Below, piece by piece: positions 24,540-31,482 of a DNA stretch of 31,482 nt. The stretch spans positions 1-31,482 of the forward strand of contig JBEBXQ010000043.1 of NCBI GenBank assembly GCA_040391535.1, read 5' to 3'. Numbering within the stretch: the first letter of the stretch is position 1; every line of letters begins with the position of its first letter. The notes under the pieces were generated by a model. It had not been told where the DNA came from. It was given only the letters and a program-made list of their open reading frames with translations, and did no database searches. A program made the translations under genes and the position numbers. This DNA comes from JBEBXQ01 sp040391535 (lineage in GTDB: Bacteria > Bacteroidota > Bacteroidia > Cytophagales > Spirosomataceae).

Positions 24540-25349
24540 ATGCATACCCTAAGGCTAAAAAAGCCCCTGGCCTTTTTTGATCTTGAAGCAACCGGCATCA
24601 ACACGATCCGTGACAGGATTGTTGAAATCTCCATTGTGAAGGCCCTTCCTAACGGAGAAACGGAAGTTCGGACCAGAAGAGTGAACCCAGGTATCCCCAT
24701 CCCGCTTGAAGCAAGTCTTATTCATGGTATATATGATGAAGACATCAAAGATGAGCCTACTTTCAAACAAATTGCCAAAGGTATTGCGGCATTTCTGGAA
24801 GGATGTGACCTTGCCGGTTTCAACAGCAACCGTTATGATATTCCCTTACTTGTAGAAGAGTTTTTAAGAGCCGGCGTTGATTTTCAGATCAAAAACAGAC
24901 ACCTGGTGGATGTGCAACGCATCTATCACATGATGGAACCACGGAATCTGGCATCAGCTTATAAGTTCTACTGTAATAAGGAACTCATCGATGCCCATAG
25001 TGCTGAAGCTGATACCCTGGCGACCTTTGAAGTGCTGAACGCGCAGGTAGAACATTATGCCGGTGTAAAGATCAAAGATGCTAAAGGGGACGAATATGAA
25101 CCCGTTGTCAATGATATTGCAGCCCTGCATGCACTGACAGCCTCAAAAAATGTAGATCTGGCTGGCCGGATGGTGTATAATGATAAAGGAGAGGAGGTTT
25201 TTAATTTTGGAAAGCACAACGGGAAGCTGGTCTCTGCGATATTGAAACAGGAGCCTGCTTACTTCGACTGGGTACTCAAAGGTGAGTTTCCTTTGGATAC
25301 AAAACGCCGGCTGACAGAAATCAGACTGAAGAGTTTAAATAATCGTTAG
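24540..25349 (+). CDS. DEDDh-type 3'-5' exonuclease
   Basis: A 269-residue DnaQ-like exonuclease. FFDLEATG carries the first Asp-Glu pair, AGFNSNRYDIPLL the second Asp, and HSAEADTLAT the last His-Asp, so DEDDh chemistry is complete. The C-terminal part (about 215-265, NFGKHNGKLVSAILKQEPAYFDW) is the small domain found in Bacteroidota exonuclease-X-like proteins. It likely trims DNA or RNA ends in repair or processing. It is upstream of nuoK, but that gene has its own promoter. A hairpin at 24458-24474 lies in its leader. Confidence 0.88.
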   Translation: MHTLRLKKPLAFFDLEATGINTIRDRIVEISIVKALPNGETEVRTRRVNPGIPIPLEASLIHGIYDEDIKDEPTFKQIAKGIAAFLEGCDLAGFNSNRYDIPLLVEEFLRAGVDFQIKNRHLVDVQRIYHMMEPRNLASAYKFYCNKELIDAHSAEADTLATFEVLNAQVEHYAGVKIKDAKGDEYEPVVNDIAALHALTASKNVDLAGRMVYNDKGEEVFNFGKHNGKLVSAILKQEPAYFDWVLKGEFPLDTKRRLTEIRLKSLNNR

Positions 25350-25369
25350 AATTAAAGGATCCTGTATAC

Positions 25370-25399
25370 TTGGGTAAGTGGGATTTATCAGTAAATTTG
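25370..25399 (+). promoter_or_regulatory. Good candidate promoter for nuoKLMN
   Basis: TTG (25370-25372), a 19-base spacer and a perfect -7 element TAAATTTG (25392-25399). It begins 21 bases after the exonuclease stop; transcription would start near 25406, about 50 bases before nuoK. This is among the best matches in the window and indicates an independent unit. Confidence 0.58.
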
Positions 25400-25454
25400 C
25401 CGGAAGCATTTTCCTCAAAATAAGGTTAACCAATTTGAAAAATAATATATTATT

Positions 25455-25793
25455 ATGATGCAGCCCCCTGCTATACCTGAGATAATCCAGCTTATACCAC
25501 TGAAGGTTTATCTCTTATTAAGTACGGCACTGTTTGTTATTGGAATTGTAGGTGTACTTACCCGCCGGAATGCCATCATCATTTTTATGTCTGTTGAGTT
25601 GATGCTGAACGCTGCTAATTTATTACTGATCGCGTTCTCATCGTATAACTCCGACCCCGCAGGACAGGTTTTCGTATTCTTCATTATGGCAGTTGCCGCG
25701 GCTGAAGTAGCCGTCGGGCTGGCTATCATTGTGATGATCTACCGGAACGCCCGGACAATTGATGTAGGATTCCTGAACAAACTTAAATGGTAA
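25455..25793 (+). CDS. nuoK: NADH-quinone oxidoreductase subunit K
   Basis: A 112-residue protein with three membrane helices. The motif MSVELMLNAANLLLIAF, with its buried Glu, and the last helix AVAAAEVAVGLAIIVMIYRN with its second Glu identify NuoK, a small subunit of the complex I membrane arm needed for proton pumping. Two ATG codons lie side by side (25455 and 25458). The gene is 9 bases before nuoL. nuoJ, usually just upstream, is absent here. Confidence 0.95.
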   Translation: MMQPPAIPEIIQLIPLKVYLLLSTALFVIGIVGVLTRRNAIIIFMSVELMLNAANLLLIAFSSYNSDPAGQVFVFFIMAVAAAEVAVGLAIIVMIYRNARTIDVGFLNKLKW

Positions 25794-25802
25794 AGTAAAA
25801 TT

Positions 25803-27722
25803 ATGTCGGTCAATACACTTGTTCTGATACCACTCCTGCCCCTGATCGGATTTTTAATCAACGGGATTGGTTTTCGAAAAATATCAAAAGGTGCTGCCGG
25901 AACCATCGGCTCACTTGCTGCCATCGGAAGTTTTATTGCTTCAATCGTAGTATTCTGCAGTTTTTTATCATCAGGTAGCCAGGCTACGGTTATCCCTATT
26001 TTTGACTGGATCACCGTTGGTTCACTGCATATCCCCTTCTCGTTTCAGGTAGACCAGCTGGCGTTGCTTATGCTGATGGTCATCACCGGAGTAGGTTCTC
26101 TGATTCACATATATTCATTCGGATATATGAAACACGACGAAGGATTCGGGAAATTTTTCTCGTTTCTGAACCTGTTTCTGTTCTTCATGCTCCTGCTGGT
26201 TTTGGGCTCCAATTACGTAATCATGTTTATCGGATGGGAAGGCGTAGGATTATGTTCATTCCTGCTCATCGGTTTCTGGAATAAAAATGTGAATTACAAC
26301 GCTGCGGCCCGTAAGGCATTCGTCATGAACCGCATCGGTGACCTGGGATTTTTACTCGGTATTTTCACGATTATCAATACTTTCGGCACGGTAGAGTATA
26401 CAGAGGTATTTGCCCAGGCTACAGGATTTTCTATCGGTGATCCGGTGATTATAGCCATTACACTACTGTTATTTATCGGAGCTATGGGTAAGTCGGCCCA
26501 GATCCCGCTTTATACCTGGTTACCTGATGCGATGGCAGGCCCTACGCCCGTATCAGCACTGATACACGCAGCCACCATGGTAACGGCAGGTATTTATATG
26601 GTCATCCGTTCTAACGTATTATACACGCTTGCGCCCTTTACACTGGAAGTAATCGCCATCATTGGTGTTGCAACTGCATTACTCGCTGCTTCTGTCGGGC
26701 TACTGCAAAATGATATCAAGAAAGTACTGGCTTATTCAACCGTCAGCCAGCTGGGTTATATGTTTATCGGGTTAGGTGTAATGGCCTACTCTGCATCCAT
26801 GTTTCATGTAATTACCCATGCATTCTTTAAAGCCCTGTTATTTCTGGGAGCAGGTAGTGTAATTCACGCCATGTCCAACGAGCAGGATATCCGCTTTATG
26901 GGAGGTTTACGCAAAAAGCTTCCGGTTACCTTTTTAACATTTCTGATTGCCACCATTGCGATTTCAGGGATTCCCCCATTTGCCGGCTTCTTCTCAAAAG
27001 ATGAGATTCTGGCGCACGCCTACGAGCACAATAAACTGCTGTGGGTGCTTGGTGTGGCAGGCTCCGTGATGACTTCATTCTATATGTTCCGCCTGTTGTT
27101 CCTGACTTTCTACGGTAGTTTCCGGGGCACACAGGAGCAGGCGCATCATTTGCATGAATCACCCGCCAGCATGACGGTACCGCTTGTTATACTTGCCATT
27201 CTTTCAGCACTGGGAGGTTTGATCGGAGTGCCTGAAGCATTACACGGCTCGCACCAGCTGGCACAATTCATGGATCCGCTGTTTGCCGGTTCCAAAGTTG
27301 TAAATCCCGCAGCATTCGGCCCTGTTTCTCTGAGCCATTCAACTGAATATATGCTGATGGGCGTTTCGGTGGTAGCTGCTCTGGTGGCCGCCTTCGCAGC
27401 CTGGTCGGTTTATGGCTCAAAAGGAACTGTACCGGCACCTGAAAGTGTCAAAAGAACCGGCATTGCTGGTCTGGTATACAATAAATTCTATATTGATGAA
27501 TTGTATGATACTATAATTGTAAGGCCATTAAACACCTTATCCGATCTGCTAACCACCTTTGGTGAATTCCTGATCGATCTGGTAGTGGAAGCATTCGGAT
27601 ACCTGACTACCGGATTGGCATCGCAGCTCAGGAAGTTGCAGACCGGTCTTACCGGTTTCTATATTTTCGCCATGGTTTTAGGCATTGTTGTCATTTTATT
27701 CTGGAATTTGTTGATCCGTTAA
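25803..27722 (+). CDS. nuoL: NADH-quinone oxidoreductase subunit L
   Basis: A 639-residue antiporter-like subunit with about 16 helices, of usual length. Key residues are visible: E146 in GWEGVGLCSFLLIGFW, K230 in AMGKSAQIPLYTWLPDAM and H255 in SALIHAATMVTAG. The C-terminal region (about 560-639) with a long helix followed by a last membrane segment fits the lateral helix that clamps the membrane arm. It pumps protons in complex I. It precedes nuoM by 36 bases. Confidence 0.97.
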   Translation: MSVNTLVLIPLLPLIGFLINGIGFRKISKGAAGTIGSLAAIGSFIASIVVFCSFLSSGSQATVIPIFDWITVGSLHIPFSFQVDQLALLMLMVITGVGSLIHIYSFGYMKHDEGFGKFFSFLNLFLFFMLLLVLGSNYVIMFIGWEGVGLCSFLLIGFWNKNVNYNAAARKAFVMNRIGDLGFLLGIFTIINTFGTVEYTEVFAQATGFSIGDPVIIAITLLLFIGAMGKSAQIPLYTWLPDAMAGPTPVSALIHAATMVTAGIYMVIRSNVLYTLAPFTLEVIAIIGVATALLAASVGLLQNDIKKVLAYSTVSQLGYMFIGLGVMAYSASMFHVITHAFFKALLFLGAGSVIHAMSNEQDIRFMGGLRKKLPVTFLTFLIATIAISGIPPFAGFFSKDEILAHAYEHNKLLWVLGVAGSVMTSFYMFRLLFLTFYGSFRGTQEQAHHLHESPASMTVPLVILAILSALGGLIGVPEALHGSHQLAQFMDPLFAGSKVVNPAAFGPVSLSHSTEYMLMGVSVVAALVAAFAAWSVYGSKGTVPAPESVKRTGIAGLVYNKFYIDELYDTIIVRPLNTLSDLLTTFGEFLIDLVVEAFGYLTTGLASQLRKLQTGLTGFYIFAMVLGIVVILFWNLLIR

Positions 27723-27758
27723 TAATATCAGATTCAGCATTTATTAATAACCGATATT

Positions 27759-29204
27759 ATGCTTACTTTATTACTCATACTGTTGCCGGCAATTACAGGC
27801 ATTCTCACCCTGGCTATAAAAGGTTCGTCAGCGAAAAACATTGCACTTGCGGGTGCTTTGGGCACGCTGGCTGTATCCATATATGCCTGGTCAGCTTTTG
27901 ATCCGGCGGCTGGTTTACAATATGCATTCAATTATCCCTGGATCGCTTCAGCAGGTATTTCATTCAGTGGCGGGATGGACGGAATCAGTCTGTTGCTGAT
28001 ACTGCTGACCACTTTTCTTACACCGCTGATTATTCTTTCCGGATTCGGAAGAAGTTTTAAGAGTGAATCCAATTATTATGCGCTGATCATACTGATGGAA
28101 GCCGCCCTGATAGGTGTTTTTACCGCTACCGACGCTTTCCTGTTTTACTTTTTCTTTGAAGCCGCACTGATTCCGGTCTATTTCCTGGCTGCAAGATGGG
28201 GAGGTGAGAACAGGCTGCAGATTACATTCAAGTTCTTTGTATATACCATGTTCGGAAGTTTGTTTATGCTGGTAGCGTTGATCTATCTGTATTTCCAGAC
28301 ACCCGGTGAGCATACATCGCAAATTACGGCACTTTATCATCTTGATCTGACACCCGGTGCTCAGACCTGGGTTTTCTGGGCATTTTTTATTGCCTTTGCC
28401 ATCAAAATGCCGCTGTTTCCTTTTCATACGTGGCAGCCTGATACTTATACCGAGTCACCCACCCAGGCTACCATGCTTCTTTCCGGAATTATGCTGAAAA
28501 TGGGGGTTTATGGATTAATCCGTCTGCTGTTACCCATTGTCCCCGGAGCATTAAGCCAATGGGGCTGTCTGGCCATTATCCTGTCGGTCATAGGTATTGT
28601 TTACGGTTCGGTCATTGCAATCCGCCAGCGGGATATGAAAAGGCTTGTTGCGTATTCATCTTTTGCACACGTAGGCCTTATGGCTGCCGGTATATTTACT
28701 TTATCACTCAACGGATTGCAGGGTGCCATGATTCAGATGCTTTCTCACGGGATCAATGTGGTAGGGTTATTTTTCATCATCGATATTATTTTCTCAAGAA
28801 CAGGAACACGCTTTCTGGATCAGCTGGGGGGCATTACTCAAAGTACGCCTAAACTGACCATCTGTTTTATGGTGCTGTTGCTGGGTAGTGTAGCCTTACC
28901 GGTCACCAACGGATTTATAGGTGAATTCCTGCTCCTGTCAAGTGTATTTACCTATGACGGATGGCTGGGTGCTATCGCCGGAACAACCATTATCCTGGGA
29001 TCGGTCTATATGCTGAGACTGTTCCAGAAATCGATGTTCGGGCCTGTCAATGCCTATACCACCGGTACTGAAGACCTGAAGCTTTCAGAAAGCCTTGTAC
29101 TGATCCCGCTGGTAATCCTTGTTTTCTGGATTGGAATTTATCCTTCCACATTTCTGAAGATTTCGGAACCGTCAGTCAATCAGCTATTGGAATTTATCAA
29201 GTGA
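27759..29204 (+). CDS. nuoM: NADH-quinone oxidoreductase subunit M
   Basis: A 481-residue antiporter-like subunit. Visible pumping residues are E134 in FFFEAALIPVYFLAARWGG, K216 in FAIKMPLFPFHTWQPDTY, H223, and K247 in LSGIMLKMGVYG. The rest is uniformly hydrophobic with about 14 helices, as expected. It follows nuoL and is 114 bases before nuoN, a wider gap than the other spacings in this run; that gap shows no gene or clear signal. Confidence 0.97.
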   Translation: MLTLLLILLPAITGILTLAIKGSSAKNIALAGALGTLAVSIYAWSAFDPAAGLQYAFNYPWIASAGISFSGGMDGISLLLILLTTFLTPLIILSGFGRSFKSESNYYALIILMEAALIGVFTATDAFLFYFFFEAALIPVYFLAARWGGENRLQITFKFFVYTMFGSLFMLVALIYLYFQTPGEHTSQITALYHLDLTPGAQTWVFWAFFIAFAIKMPLFPFHTWQPDTYTESPTQATMLLSGIMLKMGVYGLIRLLLPIVPGALSQWGCLAIILSVIGIVYGSVIAIRQRDMKRLVAYSSFAHVGLMAAGIFTLSLNGLQGAMIQMLSHGINVVGLFFIIDIIFSRTGTRFLDQLGGITQSTPKLTICFMVLLLGSVALPVTNGFIGEFLLLSSVFTYDGWLGAIAGTTIILGSVYMLRLFQKSMFGPVNAYTTGTEDLKLSESLVLIPLVILVFWIGIYPSTFLKISEPSVNQLLEFIK

Positions 29205-29318
29205 TCAGTCAGCTCTTACGATCTTACTGAAGTTAAAAATATAAAGTATAACGCGTCTTACAGACCCATTACACAGCTTAAAGCATAGTAAAAAGCTAAC
29301 AGCTAATACCTATAAAAT

Positions 29319-30710
29319 ATGTATCCGATTATATTATTGTCCGTACTGGGTATTATCACTCTCTTCCTTGGATTTTCTAAGTCCAGAAATATCCTGTTGC
29401 CTTCTGTTCTGTTATTCCTGCTGATAGCACTGGGAGCTAATTTTCTGGACTGGAGCGACAGCCCGCTGTTGTATTTCCAGGATATGATTGCCGTTAATCA
29501 TCTGACACTCTCCTTTAACGGCATACTGCTCGTGGCCGCTTTTATGATTGTCGCCATGACGGGCGGTTTTCAGGAAAATGAAGAAGCCCAGCCTGCCGAA
29601 TATTATGCGCTTATGCTTTTTTCACTGGTAGGCGCCATGATGATGGTAGGGTACAACCACATGATTATGTTATTCATAGGTGTTGAAATCCTTTCTATTG
29701 CCATGTACATTCTGACAGGTAGTGATAAGCGAAGCCTTCGGTCAAATGAAGCTTCCCTGAAGTACTTTCTGATGGGTGCGTTTGCCTCCGGAATTATGCT
29801 GTTTGGCATAGCGCTGATGTATGCCGGATCGGGGACCTTCACACTTAGCGGACTTACCGGCTATGCCAGTATAGCGCAACCGATCTCTTATATTTACTAT
29901 GCAGGTTTATTATTGCTGTTAATAGGTCTTTTGTTCAAGGTATCTGCCGCTCCGTTTCATTTCTGGACACCCGATGTATACGATGGCGCACCGACCATCT
30001 TCACAACCTTCATGTCAACCATTGTGAAAGTAGCCGGCTTTGCTGCCCTGTTCCGTCTGCTTTATGTATCTCAGCGTGGTATGTATGACTATTGGTGGAT
30101 TACCCTGGTGGCTATCACCATCCTTACGCTGCTTGCCGGAAATGTTACTGCGGTTTATCAGCAGAGTTTTAAACGAATGCTTGCTTATTCAAGCATTTCA
30201 CATGCCGGTTATCTTCTTATTTCACTGACTGCCCTGACCGGCAAAACCGAATCAGCTATTCTTTTCTATTCCGTTGCTTACGTACTGGCAACGATCGTTT
30301 CTTTTGGTGTATTAATGCTGGTTGAGAAAGAAAAAACCATCGAAGGCTATCCCGATTCATCCTATGCAGCTTTTAATGGTCTGGCAAAAAACAATCCTTT
30401 ACTGGCCTTTGTTCTGACGGTCTCATTGCTTTCACTGGCAGGTATACCGCTGACAGCTGGTTTCTGGGGTAAGTTTCTCGTTTTCAGCAGCGCTGTTGAA
30501 AGAGGCCTGACCTGGTTACTGGTATTTGCCGTTTTTATGTCTGCTGTTGGTATTTATTACTATTTCAGAGCTATTATAGCTGCTTATGTAAAAGAAGGGA
30601 ATACACCTGAAATAAGAATTGCTCCGTTTTATAAAATCATTCTCTTATTAGCCACATTCCTGACTATCCTCCTGGGTTTTGTACCGGGGATTATAGAAAA
30701 AGCTTTCTGA
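29319..30710 (+). CDS. nuoN: NADH-quinone oxidoreductase subunit N
   Basis: A 463-residue antiporter-like subunit, the third of the complex I membrane arm. E123 in FIGVEILSIAMYIL, K207 in LLFKVSAAPFHFWTPDVYDGAP and K237 in IVKVAGFAALFRL are present. The loop TGSDKRSLRSNEASLKYFLMGAF is typical of NuoN. Its stop is two bases before the ATG of the following thioredoxin-fold gene. Confidence 0.97.
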   Translation: MYPIILLSVLGIITLFLGFSKSRNILLPSVLLFLLIALGANFLDWSDSPLLYFQDMIAVNHLTLSFNGILLVAAFMIVAMTGGFQENEEAQPAEYYALMLFSLVGAMMMVGYNHMIMLFIGVEILSIAMYILTGSDKRSLRSNEASLKYFLMGAFASGIMLFGIALMYAGSGTFTLSGLTGYASIAQPISYIYYAGLLLLLIGLLFKVSAAPFHFWTPDVYDGAPTIFTTFMSTIVKVAGFAALFRLLYVSQRGMYDYWWITLVAITILTLLAGNVTAVYQQSFKRMLAYSSISHAGYLLISLTALTGKTESAILFYSVAYVLATIVSFGVLMLVEKEKTIEGYPDSSYAAFNGLAKNNPLLAFVLTVSLLSLAGIPLTAGFWGKFLVFSSAVERGLTWLLVFAVFMSAVGIYYYFRAIIAAYVKEGNTPEIRIAPFYKIILLLATFLTILLGFVPGIIEKAF

Positions 30711-30712
30711 AC

Positions 30713-31252
30713 ATGATCCAATTGAAAAGCATAAAAAAAGAGCCTGGTCAATTATCCCGTATAATCGTCCGGGCTCTTTTTCTTATTTTACTGGCCGGCC
30801 TTCATCCCATTCAAGCCCAGCAGGTCGTAAAGGCTGCCAATAAACAGATTCCTCCGTTTCTGATTACACAATCAGACGGAACCCCTTACCGGTGGTCGCA
30901 GCTTGCAAAAGCACCGGCCGTTATTATTTATTTTTCCCCTGACTGCCATCATTGTGTTGATTTCTCCCGTCATTTATTTAATAACTATGACCGGATCAAT
31001 AATAAACAAATTGTCATGATTACCTATCAGGATTTATCAATGCTGAAAGACTTTGACACTAAATTCAACATCAAACACTATCCTACTATAAAAACCGGCA
31101 CAGAGGGCATGAAACTGGCCGTACAGCGGTATTATGGTGTGATGCAGTTCCCGTTTGTTGCATTGCATGATTCCAGTGGTCAGCTTATCAGGACTTTTGA
31201 GGGAGAACAACCATTTCCAGAAATACTGAAAGCGATTCAACAACTGAAATAA
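30713..31252 (+). CDS. Exported thioredoxin-fold (TlpA-like) protein
   Basis: A 179-residue protein with a signal peptide (h-region ALFLILLAGL, cleavage near IQAQQ) and a thioredoxin-like domain with the CHHC active site (C78-H-H-C81 in FSPDCHHCVDF) and a cis-Pro region (QFPFVALHD). It is probably a periplasmic thiol oxidoreductase, perhaps assisting cytochrome or complex I maturation; DsbD, encoded 6 kb upstream, could be its electron source. ATG 30713 is the only useful start, as no other ATG, GTG or TTG lies in frame before the mature domain. A terminator-like hairpin (30735-30781) lies inside its signal-peptide coding region. Confidence 0.82.
   Translation: MIQLKSIKKEPGQLSRIIVRALFLILLAGLHPIQAQQVVKAANKQIPPFLITQSDGTPYRWSQLAKAPAVIIYFSPDCHHCVDFSRHLFNNYDRINNKQIVMITYQDLSMLKDFDTKFNIKHYPTIKTGTEGMKLAVQRYYGVMQFPFVALHDSSGQLIRTFEGEQPFPEILKAIQQLK
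30735..30785 (+). terminator. Terminator-like hairpin inside the start of the thioredoxin-fold gene
   Basis: Arms 30735-30747 and 30769-30781 form a 13-bp stem with one G-U pair and A-rich/T-rich flanks. Inside the loop, 30751-30755 and 30761-30765 pair again. The U-tract ends at 30785. It starts 25 bases after the nuoN stop and lies within the 30713 gene, so it would end or attenuate transcription into that gene. Confidence 0.6.
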
Positions 31253-31357
31253 ATTACTCTTTTCTGCTTCCTGGTATTATCAGATATCGGGATGGCCTTA
31301 CGCAGTTGCATCTGGTTTTTACTTTATGGTGTCTCACTTAACTGCACTTTTACAGGG

Positions 31358-31482
31358 TTATTGAGTCGCGAAGTCCACTATTCCATTGCTCCCCCGGTAC
31401 TGATCAATCTGTTTCGTTTTCTCAGACGCATATGTTTCCCGCCATTCCATTTTTCTAAACTCATTTACAACTTCAATTTCCA
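31358..31482 (-). CDS. Probable 3' end of an unrecognised minus-strand gene
   Basis: An open frame enters from the right edge and ends at a stop on 31358-31360, giving 40 residues rich in Glu, Lys, Arg and Gln (EFRKMEWRETYASEKT and IDQYRGSNGIVDFATQ). The composition looks like a genuine soluble protein, more so than the Phe/Cys/Leu-rich frame on the opposite strand. I do not recognise the family. If real, it converges on the thioredoxin-fold gene, about 100 bases away. No terminator was seen between them (31253-31357). Confidence 0.35.
   Translation of the reverse strand, partial: EIEVVNEFRKMEWRETYASEKTKQIDQYRGSNGIVDFATQ

Noticed and set aside
29205..29318. Hidden gene or promoter in the wide nuoM-nuoN gap
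   Set aside because: No frame, TAnnTTTG match or strong hairpin was seen.
31292..31482. Open plus-strand frame running off the right edge
   Set aside because: Its composition (many Phe, Cys, Leu) looks like the antisense of the more protein-like minus-strand frame, and there is no clear upstream signal.

Overview
The window looks like chromosome of a Bacteroidota bacterium, most likely Cytophagales or a relative. This rests on a type IX secretion (T9SS) sorting domain on a secreted esterase, OmpA and SusD-era style envelope proteins, a DsbD-type protein ending in a thioredoxin, lipid A (Kdo) synthesis, and repeated -7 elements of the Bacteroidota type (TAnnTTTG, often with TTG 17-23 bases upstream). 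The base composition is moderate. I cannot name a genus. No tRNA, rRNA, CRISPR array, prophage or intact insertion sequence is visible.

Layout. 1-391 is the 3' end of a sialidase. 392-788 has no gene but holds a 289-bp element with 19-bp imperfect terminal inverted repeats, a probable IS or MITE relic. 789-7296 (+) is an ebo-type operon: a UbiA-like membrane protein (EboC), a dehydroquinate-synthase-like cyclase (EboD), EboE, a glycerophosphodiester phosphodiesterase, an alkaline-phosphatase-superfamily protein (EboF) and an alpha/beta hydrolase. EboA and EboB are not in the window. The operon ends at a strong bidirectional terminator.

7362-20886 is mostly on the minus strand: a Pit phosphate transporter; the gatB/yqeY-cvpA-rlmN operon; a beta-barrel-like protein; osmC-waaA; an OmpA-family protein; two sugar/glycosyl-transferase-type genes; and xylulokinase. 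Two plus-strand genes interrupt it: an SGNH-esterase-like T9SS cargo protein, and a stand-alone acyl carrier protein with its own promoter and terminator. 21138-31252 is all plus strand: a zinc-less medium-chain reductase, DsbD, a DEDDh exonuclease, NADH dehydrogenase membrane subunits nuoK-L-M-N (the distal part of complex I without nuoA-J), and a thioredoxin-fold exported protein. The last bases probably hold the 3' end of an unrecognised minus-strand gene.

Most noteworthy: (a) the ebo cluster carries an inserted phosphodiesterase and an EboF with altered metal ligands, so it could be a variant metabolite-processing or export system; (b) two perfect, inverted DnaA boxes lie in a 136-bp gap near a strand switch; (c) a terminator-like hairpin is embedded in the signal-peptide coding region of the gene after nuoN, suggesting attenuation; (d) nuoKLMN forms a separate unit with its own good promoter match. 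All functions are inferred from reading motifs; no database search was run.
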